Of a stretch of DNA of 27,011 nucleotides, positions 10,401 through 19,184 are shown one piece after another. This DNA is from Parachlorella kessleri (taxonomy: Eukaryota > Chlorophyta > Trebouxiophyceae > Chlorellales > Chlorellaceae), in the NCBI GenBank assembly GCA_001598975.1, contig BBXU01000156.1:1-27011 (forward strand). The letters are read 5' to 3'. Below the pieces are notes generated by a model, which was given only the letters and a program-made list of their open reading frames with translations, was not told where the DNA came from and searched no databases. Every line of letters starts with the position of its first letter. Position 1 is the stretch's first letter. A program made the translations under genes and the position numbers.

Positions 10401-12513
10401 GACCTGGCCTCGCTAACAACCTGGCTGCATGACTTGGAGAAGATGCACCTCAGTAAGACCTCAGGGTGTGTCCAGGTGGGTCCACATGGACTGGCATCAG
10501 CACAGCAGGGTTGCCAGCCAGCTTTGCTCTCAATGCGGGCGGGCTGGAACAGTGTTAAGCATTAAAAAGAAATGGTGGAACCCACAGAGGGAGTTGCCCC
10601 AGCAGGAGGGCCTCTCACAGAGTGTGGCCATCATCAGTCACCATTCGCGCGCACAAGTGCCGCGTCACCAATGCTTGTGACAGGTGGATGCCCGTGCCCT
10701 GCGCGCTGTGCTGGAGCCCATGGCCGCCGGCGGCCTTGATGCCATCAAGGCCATGCTCCTACAGTTGGCCAAGGACCTTTGCAGGCAGCGATTGGAGGTA
10801 CTGGGTCGCTGGGAACCATGGATGTGTGGCTGGCTGCAGCACCACCGAGGAGGCAGGCTTGCATCTTACATGAACCCAGAAAGCATATGAAGGTCTGCTC
10901 GAGGCACTGCTGCTGTACCGCTGCCCCATGTGTGCAGGACTTGCAGCTGCGGCTGCATGTTGCCAGCTCAAGGCCGGTTGAGCTGGAGGATTTTGTGCCA
11001 TGGCAGGAGCAAGTTTCGCAGATCCAGGTATGGGGTCCACAGCACAGCTGCAAGGAACCCGGCGCCCATGCCAGAAGGCCTATTGAGCCTTACAGGGAGG
11101 CACGGTTTCAAGAGCAGTTTGTGCATCTCTGTCGCTGTTTTGGCTTTCTTTCAGGAGGCCAAGGAGGCAACGCTCAAGGATGCAGCTGCCATTGATGACG
11201 TCTATGATGTCCTAGCACACAATGGCGTGAAGGTGCCAACACCAGATCAGGCAAGCTGAATCGCATACAACTTGCGCGCCTGTTTCGCTGACCCGCCAGA
11301 CGGCACAACACAGATGATGTCGCTGGCCTGCGCTGGGGTTGCAGCGCAGACATGAATGTTGGACATGTTGAGCCAAGGATGACTGGCAGCACAGACATGC
11401 ATGGTGCTCTACTCCTCTTCGGTGCAAAGTCCAGGGGCAAAAAGCTGCAACATGTCCGTCCTCACATCTATGACACAATTCGCAGGTGAAGCACGATGAC
11501 CTGACGGAGAGCATGGCCAGGTTGGTGGACCAGCTGGAGGGCTGCTCAGCCTTCATTGCGGAGCAGACTCCCGCCCACGTGGAAAGTCTGGTGGCACAGA
11601 GCAAGACCCTCCGGGATGAAGCCACCCTGCTGGAGGAAAGCCTCAAGGTGCGGCCTGGTAGGGCGAGAGGCCAAACGCCCCGCTCTAGGAGTGTTGTGTG
11701 GCGCATCGTCTTCGGGCAGCCTTGTTGCTCATACCCTTTGCATGGAGCCACCTGCAGGTCCGCTAGTATGTGGGTAGGGTCAGGCTGAGTCTCAGATGCT
11801 GTTAGCACACAAAATCCTCTCACCTCCACGGATCTGCCTGCCGGATCTATCCCACAGCTTTTGGCTCCCCTCGACTCCTTCAGTGCATACCCCAACCAAG
11901 CAGCCTTCCTTTACCATGGCGTAGACTGGGATGTACACCGACGAGACTGCGTCCGCGGAGGAGGTGGTGGCCGACCTGGAAGCGGTGGTGGAGCGCGTGG
12001 GGCAGATGAAGGCCGCCGCCGAGGACCTTTCCAGCTTGCAGGCAGCCTTGCGCATGGACATTGGTAGTTTTACCGAAGTGGAGGCGGCAGAAAAGGTGGC
12101 ACACGAGAGGTGGGTTCTGGCGTATAACTTGTTAGCGCAACTTACTAGGCGTATTGATATTTGGTTGACTTGCCTAATAGCAAAGCTTACTATTCCTAAA
12201 CGGTCTCGTGAGGTTGTTGTAATGCAGGCTGCAGCTCTGGAACATTGTCCTCAAGGCGCAGCACCTGGCGGAGGATAGGGAGCATCAACTAGAGCTGGCT
12301 AAAAATCAGGCAGCTCTTGCAGGAGAACAATCAGAAGGCGAGCGTCCATGTGCTAGCAGGCTGGCTTCTGTTAGCCGCATGGAGAACAGCCTGAATGACA
12401 TTGCAACGGCGGCGCAGAGGCTGGAGATGCAGCTTGGGGAGCTTGGCGGGCACAGGGCGGACCCTGTGCGCAAGCGGGCAGCGGAGTTCCTGGCTGCTTG
12501 CAAGCCCAGCTGA
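7462..12513 (+). CDS. Axonemal-type dynein heavy chain N-terminal tail only (motor absent)
   Basis: Seen: 15 exons at 7462-7542, 7625-7800, 7913-8067, 8346-8440, 8548-8676, 8897-9016, 9230-9894, 10073-10231, 10370-10475, 10684-10797, 10938-11027, 11155-11250, 11486-11647, 11925-12109 and 12228-12513. Every junction phase agrees, giving 872 residues. Intron 12 has a GC donor. Diagnostic stretches, by similarity to inner-arm heavy chains: YDLGVV then EYFIVSSRQVVRY (about 107-137); LRQLPFFSKYYIAKYYIIWWK (about 149-169); LLEGVSFCAKSSFCPALLEI (about 182-202); LFTDVVFEASGITLSPSL in exon 7; YSPYRKLYDFHRSFDLELY in exon 8; RLQLWNIVLKA at exons 14/15. The frame ends in TGA at 12511-12513, at the point where family members read FKxYxP just before the linker. 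No P-loop, AAA+ module or stalk follows; the next gene is unrelated. Known: the tail holds intermediate chains and anchors the arm. Inferred: degenerate gene or a motorless tail. The first ATG is provisional. Confidence 0.82.
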
Positions 12514-13113
12514 ACTGGGCGCCATATGTGAACCTGGCTGACCAGTGTATCAAGCTCGCTACTGAGACCTCGCGATGCATGCAACTATCATCTGCCGGGC
12601 AGGGTTGGCAGAAAAACAGTACCCAGAAAGTGTATGAAGTTTTGCCTACTGGGACCGTTCAGAGTCTGACTGGCTCGTCACCTGAAGTAATACCGGTATC
12701 TGTACGTCCAAAGCTACGACACCGAGAGGATGTGGCAGAGCAGGGCAGCACTTCTTAGCGCCTTGCCAACGGCGCCCCTGCTGGTCGTGCTGAGGGCCAC
12801 ATCCATACGACTGATTGCAAGCAGCTTGGCCCACTAATAGGCACTATCAACAGCCACACCCGAAAGATGTGTGCCAGACCATCGATTTTACATATTCCTG
12901 ATCGCATGTGAACATGCTCCTCCGTGCTCCAGTGGCTGCAACAAGCCCACTGATCGGCGCCTGGACGCATCACGGGTGCCGTCCATTCGTTTGCCGTAAG
13001 GTGCACTGACATGTGTTGTGCATGTGTGGCTTCAGCCATCACCCCTGCCAGGCTTGTTGTGGGCAAGCACACTGCTTGCTTGCTCGCAGGGAAAAGGCAC
13101 AGTCCTGCAGGCC
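12514..13113. other. Short intergenic region between dynein tail and adenylyltransferase
   Basis: Six hundred bases between a stop codon and the next start on the same strand. I searched it by eye for TGTAA and found none, and saw no dynein linker motif (such as RHW) in any frame. It must hold the dynein-tail 3' end and the adenylyltransferase promoter or first exon(s). An AG acceptor at 13088-13089 precedes the start and may mark a 5' intron. Confidence 0.5.
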
Positions 13114-14705
13114 ATGAGGTCTGAAACCCAACCCGTGTTGGCAAGGGTCAACAGCACATGGACCAACGTGGTTGAGAGGTATGAGCAAGCGCAGGCGCAG
13201 CAGGCCGCTTCCTCCATTGAGACCAACACCGAGCTCCTGGAGGATGGTGGTGTGAGATTTGTGCTGAAGATAGCCGCGGCACTTCGTGACAAGCCCAAGC
13301 CGCCAGCCCCTAGGTAAGGCTGGTGTTATCTCACATCTTCTTTGGCAACCTCCTTGCTGGCCGCCCGTCCTGCGGCATGTTGCCTCCTTGCAAGCATTCA
13401 TGTTGTGGCAAGTTGTATGCCTTCCTCCGGGCACGGGCGATGACCTGTCTCTGTGCTCAACTCGTGTGCTCTGCAGCGGAGGCGAGAAGAAGGAGTGGCG
13501 CAACCCTTTTTTGCCCTACGATGAAGCCCTGTGGGTGCAGCATCTCAGCCCTACCCACACTCTGCTGCTAAACAAGTTTAATGTGGTGGCGCACCACGTG
13601 CTAGTTGTCACGCGCCAGTTCGAGTCGCAGCGAGACCCGCTGAATGCACAGGACATGGAGGCAACCTGGGCTGTCTTGCAGGTGGGTAGCTAGCTGCATT
13701 ATTGTATACAGCTGGAGGGGGAACTCGAGTTGTGCTAGTCATACAGCACTGTATAACATCCAACCATCCCACTGGAGTTGGCGAGATGCGACGCAGTCTG
13801 GTTGGGCTTGAAGCAGGGAGTATTGACTGATTGCATAAAGCCCTGGAAGTCTGCATTCTGCAGGGCGCCCCTCTAGGCTTGGTGCCCCGTCCAAGTGCGA
13901 GCCCTTCACGAGCAGACTGTTGCCGCAAATTCGATGCAGGGCACTGTAAAACGTAGCTTGGGGTGGGCTAAGATGGGTCACCGCATGGCTGCAGGCAATG
14001 CCACACGGTGGGCTAGCGTTTTATAACTGCGGGCCGCAGTCGGGTGCTAGCCAGCCACACAAGCACGTCCAGCTCGTCCCCTTGCCGCTCGAGGGGGCTT
14101 CCCTCCATCCCAGCTCGACAGCTGCTTCAGACACAGGGACACGCAGCCCCAGCAGCAGCAGCCAGGGCGGCAGCGAAGACCCAGGACCGCCCATTTGGGC
14201 AGCTGTGGCAGGCAGCCTACAAGGGGCAGCGCCAGGCCAAGTGGTACAGCTGGCCTCCCTGCCATTTGCTGCCTTCGGTGTGGCACTGCCACCTGCCGCA
14301 GAGGTTACACCACAGCTTTTGGCAGATGCTTTTGCAGCCGCGCTGGACCGCTGTCGGGGGTTTGTGGCGGCACAGGCCAGCCAGCAGCAGCAGCAGCGGT
14401 CACCAGGTGGCGAGGCGGCACACCACCACCTTGAAAGCGGCAGCAGCGGGGGCGGCAGCGCCGATACAGTCAGGCCTGGGGAGGGTTTTTCCTACAACAT
14501 GCTGCTGACGCGCCGCTTCCTGCTGCTCGTGCCGCGCTCAGCTGAAGCAGACGGCCCTGTGAGCTGCAACTCAGTGGCATTTGCCGGTTCCTTCTTCGTG
14601 CGCAGCCGTGAGGAGCTGGAGTATGTGAAGGGCAGGGGCCCCATGGCGGTTCTGACGGCTGTGGGGTTCCCATGGAGTTTAAGGGCCGCGGAAGCACAAA
14701 GCTAG
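13114..14705 (+). CDS. ATP adenylyltransferase (Ap4A phosphorylase)
   Basis: Seen: three exons, 13114-13313, 13477-13681 and 13995-14705, phases 2 and 0, giving 371 residues. Landmarks in family order: an N-terminal segment ending GGVRFVLKIAAALRDKP; NPFLPYDEALWV; LLLNKFNVVAHHVLVVTRQFESQ; then LAFYNCGPQSGASQPHKHVQ with the HxHxQ triad at H157, H159 and Q161; and a C-terminal domain with YNMLLTRRFLLLVPRS and FAGSFFVRSREELE. H159 corresponds to the nucleophilic histidine of yeast Apa2. Known: the enzyme phosphorolyses Ap4A to ATP and ADP, and can run in reverse, limiting dinucleoside polyphosphates. Length fits the family. The ATG at 13114 is the first supported start, but an upstream exon or targeting peptide is possible because the open frame continues upstream of a likely AG acceptor. 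Converges with the P4H gene. Confidence 0.93.
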
Positions 14706-15808
14706 CAGGAGCTATGTGTGGGGTGCCCTTTGTGGTCAGGGGTGGCAGGGAGCGCTATGAAGAGAACGGGCGGAGGTTTGTGGAGCGGGGTTGTTGCCGA
14801 GCCTTAAACTTGACCTGAGCAGTATGTTGAAGGCTCGCTGGCTGTTAGTATCAGCTAATGAAAATGATCCTTGAAGACCTTTATAGCCTTGAGGTTCCAT
14901 ACCCCCCAAGGGCAACTAGCATGACATGGCTAGAGCAAGGTACGCAACCTCTGCGAGCCCAGAAGTTGTACTGCCTGGCAACAAGCTCAGTGATTTTATG
15001 TCTATAACAATATGTCTGTAGACATAACAATCCGGCGAAACCAGTGAATAAGAGCACAGCGGCTGACAAGCTGACCCGACCTGGAGTCCCCGCATGCGCT
15101 CTGCATAAATAGCGACCTGCAAAATGAAACAGAGAAACAGCAGAAAGCCAGATTCGAACCTCACTGCAGATCCAAGATAGCGTGTCTCACAAATACTCTG
15201 TTAACTTATCATCCGGTAAAGTTCACCTGCGGTTAAATCCACGCCAGATCGCAGAGAGCTGGCCCCCCAGACCACGCCCTAGGAGCCACACACGCGCTGC
15301 CTCTGGTACCCCGTCCCAGGCTTTGCCAGCACGAGGGCGCATGTGCCTTATCAACAGGGAGCACTGGCCGGTCTGGTGACTGCTAGGGAACGACCGCTGG
15401 CAAGAGCAGAGAGCCCTAAAGGCTGACAAAGTCGTAATCGCTACCCATGCTGAACAGACAGACACACAAGCTGGAGGTCAAAGCCAATGGGCTTTGGTGT
15501 AAAACAAAACAATATTCTCGGACCGGTTCCATCCTGCGCCATAAACCAACCGCAAGCAGACATCACAGCACCCCACACAAGCCTGGCTGGTAGCCGGAGA
15601 TGCACGTGCGTGCCGCAAGCCCTGCCGGTGCTTCCTCTGTACCCACCCTTGTCCCCACAACAGTATGCAGCACCGCCTCCAACCCTTCCAGGTCACCGCC
15701 AAAAGGAAGGAACCACTACAGGCCCAGGCACTTGGGCAAGCCCGCAGAGCACCAGCAGCCGACCTCTGGTCGACGTCCTGCCCGTCTGCCAGCACCCACC
15801 CACCCACA
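14706..15808. other. Intergenic region between converging adenylyltransferase and P4H genes
   Basis: About 1.1 kb holding the two 3' ends. A plus-strand TGTAA lies at 15498-15502, almost 800 bases after the adenylyltransferase stop. No minus-strand TGTAA for P4H was seen. It contains a small palindrome at 15011-15026 and a tRNA B-box-like string that does not fold as a tRNA. No coding sequence was recognised. Confidence 0.5.
15011..15026. repeat. Small inverted repeat TATGTCT/AGACATA
   Basis: Seven-base arms separated by two bases (TATGTCTGTAGACATA). A further copy of TATGTCT starts at 14998, so two alternative hairpins are possible. It sits in the adenylyltransferase 3' flank. Confidence 0.6.
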
Positions 15809-18788
15809 CTACAGGGAGATGGCACCCTTCCTGCCGCCCACGCGCTTGCCGCCGGCGCCGGGTGCGTCCTGGGCTGCGCTTGGGCTGCACTTGCCGCAGG
15901 CCTTGCGGCAGCTGGTGTGCATGAACCCGGGGTTCTTCTCGCACTCTGCGCGGCAGAGGAGCAGGGGTGGGGGGTGATTTAACGACCAAGGAGCCGAGAG
16001 AGAGCCGTCCGGCACCTCCCCACATCGCCATGGGTGCTGCCCTTCTTTCCGGCCCCTTGCTGCAGATGGCACTCGCTATGCTGGGCAAGGCCTTGCAAAG
16101 CCAAGGCCACACAGGGGCAGGCATCAGAAAGGAGGGCCCGTCGGGGCTGCTGTGTGACGCTGTTGCAGCCAGGAACCGAGGCCCAGCAAGAGGGCAGGGC
16201 ACACACATACCTCCCTCATTTGCCCACATCTGGCACTCATCACGCTCGTCGGTGCAATCTGCAGCAGATAATCAGCCAGGGCTGACACTGAGCTCAGCGC
16301 CGACAGCGCCAAAACCTTCAGATACCCCTGCCTGCCTGATCAACACCCCTGGCCAGGGCAGGGCGCGACACTAGCACCAGCTCGGCTGCACTCCCCTTGC
16401 CCAGCTGTGCCCGGCCCAGCTACCGCAAATGCCATGCTCACCCCGCCCCAACATACACCACCCATAGCCGTTGCTCGCATTCCCTAACCCCACTAGCACC
16501 TCAGTGCTTGCACACATGCCCCCCCCCCCCCCCCACGCCGCAGCCGCAGGCAGCGGGGCGCATAGCACCCACCTCCGCTCCTCCACTTGGCCTTCTGGAA
16601 CTCGGCCCCCATCTGGAAGGGCCCCACATGGATCCACTTTGTTGCGCTCCACTTCTCCCCCGCCAGGGTCGGGCAGCTGCCGTGCGTGCTGGCCGCGTCC
16701 ACCTCGCCGTTGGGCTTCAGGCTGCACCACACGCACGCAGCACAGCACGGCTCGGCTCATCCAGTCAATCTAGGAAGAAGTGTGTTGTCACTGTTGAGCT
16801 GTGTGCTGGGGGGGGGGGGGGGGTAGGGGGTTGGCCAGAACGGGGTCATACTAGCCGACCAGGTCCGCTGCTGCCAGGGCTTAAGTGCTGCAACCGGTGG
16901 TACGCCAGCAAGCCAGCCAGCCAGCCAGCCGCCTACCTGTAGAAAAGCAGCGCTGCGCCGCGCTTGGGGTGCACGGCCAGGCCCCGCCGGGCGCACTCTG
17001 ACCAGCCGGGGCCCTCCACCTTCTTCTCGGCACCCGGGAACACGGTCTCGCCGCCCTCCAGTGGCGTCGTCAAGTACCTGCAGGGCATTCACAGCATGAC
17101 CAGGGTGAGTGGGTAACAAAAAGCACAATCACCACGGCAGGTAAGGAGCAGCTGCGTTATTCAACCCCGCCCCGCTCATTGCGTTGCTAGCAAACTCGAA
17201 CTCTCTACTGCTCCCTGCCCTGACAGCAGTAGCCCAGCCCCCTCTCGCCTGGGCAAGAAGTGAAACAGCTTCCAAGTCCTTCAAGCTACCAGAGCTGTAT
17301 GTGTCAGCTGGGAGCAGGTAGGCATGTCGCTCACATGAGCACGGTGGCGATGCGCTGGCCCCCATTCTCCGCGCGCTGGTTGTACTGGTCATGGAAGGCG
17401 TCACTGTGGGGCTCGTATTTCTGGCCGTCCACATACCGCAGGATCTGCATCCCCTCCCCATTGTCTGCACACCAGAGGTTGCAGCAGCAGCGTGGGTGGG
17501 CAAAGCTGAGGTCACGCTTCCGTACTTTGCCTCCGTTCGCAGCTAACCCAGGCCATGCAAAGCCGACCCAGTCCATAGGTGGCACACCGCAAGCACTTCA
17601 TACCCAACAGTTAAGGGCCTGCATGCCCTGATAAAGCAGGCCAAGCACCCAACCCTCCCCCGGCAGACCCCCCCCTCCCCTCGTCCCCTCCACCACGCCG
17701 CTGCTGCTGCTCCCTCACCCACCCTCTGGCAGCATGGTGACCATGGAGATGCGCTTCTCGATGCGGGCAATGACCTCGTCCTGGTGCTTGGACAAAAAGG
17801 TGCCGCTGCTGGTGCGCACGGTGGAGTCGACGCTCTTGCCCGAGTCGTTGTCCACCACAGTGGACTTGGTCAGGTGGCCCTTGGACAGGCTCATCAGGTG
17901 GTCGCACTCCTCCTCGCTCAGAAAGTCGTGATACAGAAAGGCGCGGGGCTGCAGGGGCGGGGGAGGGACCATGTTACACACACGTGCACTCGGCACGTAG
18001 CAGGCCTTTCCTTCAGGGAACCTAAGCCTGGCTCGGGATGGGGTGTGCGTGGGAGAGGGGGGGACGGGGCTCGAAACCACTGGGCTCAAACGTGCGCCTC
18101 GCAATGATGGGTAGTCCCGGAAGGGCAGTCCCAGGCTCTTCCCAGCTTTGTCCACTCGGACAGCCCCCATAGATGCCTTTTGACGCAGTGTTCGCCCAAA
18201 CAAGTCGGGCTAGCGAGCATGGGCTGGCCCACCCCAACTCCAGCGCTCCTCACCTTCCATGAAATTTGCTCCACCCTGCCTCGCCACACCTCCTGCACGG
18301 CAAATAAAGGTCCAGTGCCTCCTTTGCTATCGTGCACTCAGCAGTGTTCTCGCGGCCTCAACACAGTTTGCTGGTAAGCAGACCTGGCAAGAGCTTGCCA
18401 GATGAAAGATACCAGCAAGCGCACACCGCTGTGGTGGGTCTGTACAGGCTGCCGCCTACCTTGCCCAGCTCCCCAAAGCCCACGCTGCCGTCCTCAGCGA
18501 CCTCCTCGATGCTGCTGGGCAGCTCTCCTCGCCAGCCAGGGAACCTATCTGTAGAGGAGCAGCGCAGAGAGCAAGGTCGGCTTCAGGAAGCTGGCAGCAG
18601 CTGCTCCAGGCAGCTAACTAACAACCATGGTCAGTTAGGCTGGCCACTTAGGAATGGACAGCTAAGCAAACAACCTTGAACTGAAAGGGTTCCTTGCCTG
18701 TATCTTCTATGTATTTATCCAGCGCCAGTGCCTTGTAGGATAGCAGCATGCAGAGGGTCAGCGCAAGCAGCTGCTTTGTGACGGACAT
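15809..18788 (-). CDS. P4H: Prolyl 4-hydroxylase with signal peptide and C-terminal ShKT domain
   Basis: Seen: nine minus-strand exons, 18788-18698, 18548-18460, 18292-18254, 17948-17723, 17464-17335, 17077-16937, 16721-16573, 16258-16211 and 15945-15809, all phases consistent, 349 residues. Residues 1-23 form a hydrophobic signal peptide (MSVTKQLLALTLCMLLSYKALA). The 2-oxoglutarate/Fe(II) oxygenase core spans about 74-285: iron ligands H168 and D170 in YEPHSD, distal H252 in THGSCP, and K262 in GEKW, which by position binds 2-oxoglutarate. YLTTPLEGGETVFP is a clear family stretch. Residues 290-324 form an ShKT domain with six cysteines (290, 297, 306, 317, 321, 324). Known: these ER/Golgi enzymes hydroxylate prolines of cell-wall hydroxyproline-rich glycoproteins. 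Intron 1 has a GC donor (GCAAGG). Length and domain order match plant and algal P4Hs with ShKT tails. Head-to-head with the RING-FYVE-SYLF gene. Confidence 0.96.
16519..16534. repeat. C16 run (G16 in the P4H transcript), intron 7
   Basis: Sixteen C on the plus strand, so a G16 tract in P4H pre-mRNA, 39 bases downstream of the exon 7 donor. It can form G-quadruplex-like structure. Confidence 0.95.
16808..16823. repeat. G16 run (C16 in the P4H transcript), intron 6
   Basis: Sixteen G on the plus strand, a C16 tract in P4H pre-mRNA, lying upstream of exon 7. It is equal in length and complementary to the run at 16519-16534. Confidence 0.95.
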
Positions 18789-19184
18789 GCTGACCGCCGC
18801 TCCAATCTACTCCGCCAACACAGTTGATAATAAGCCACACCTCCCCACACGGCGCCCCAGGCTCCTAGATTCAGCGTCCCTCGGTGAGCATGACCCTGCA
18901 CGATCGCCGGTTCCCAGGGAAGCTCAAAACCTTAGGAGTGGCCTTGCACAGCCGTGTCCACCTTCCTAAGTCAGAACCCCACACGCCACGGTCGGCGGGA
19001 GCCATTTGCCAGCTGGCAGCTCGACCATGTTGAAGGAGAGATAGAGCATGGGAGGGCAGTTTGATCCGCTGAACGCGTCCTTCATAGTCACTACTTGGTC
19101 TTGGCAACCTAGAGGTGCGCCCGGAACCTCCTGGGCAACGAGCTTACTATGAACTTCTCCTAGGCTTAACCGCTGACTGGGGTC
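18789..19184. promoter_or_regulatory. Putative bidirectional promoter of P4H and RING-FYVE-SYLF genes
   Basis: The 396 bases between two divergent start codons must carry both promoters and 5' UTRs. I recognised no TATA box or known operator. The assignment rests on gene orientation only. Confidence 0.5.

Noticed and set aside
10450..10475. Alternative donor GTAAGA at 10453 in dynein-tail exon 9
   Set aside because: It would leave phase 1, whereas the next exon only reads as dynein in phase 0; the donor after 10475 gives the right phase.
15140..15165. tRNA-like B box (GGTTCGAATC on the minus strand)
   Set aside because: The T-stem does not pair around it (two or more mismatches next to the loop) and no matching acceptor stem, anticodon arm or A box was found, so it is not called a tRNA.
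15809..18788. P4H read as several separate genes because of scattered exons
   Set aside because: All nine exons join in phase and follow the standard order signal peptide, oxygenase core, ShKT.
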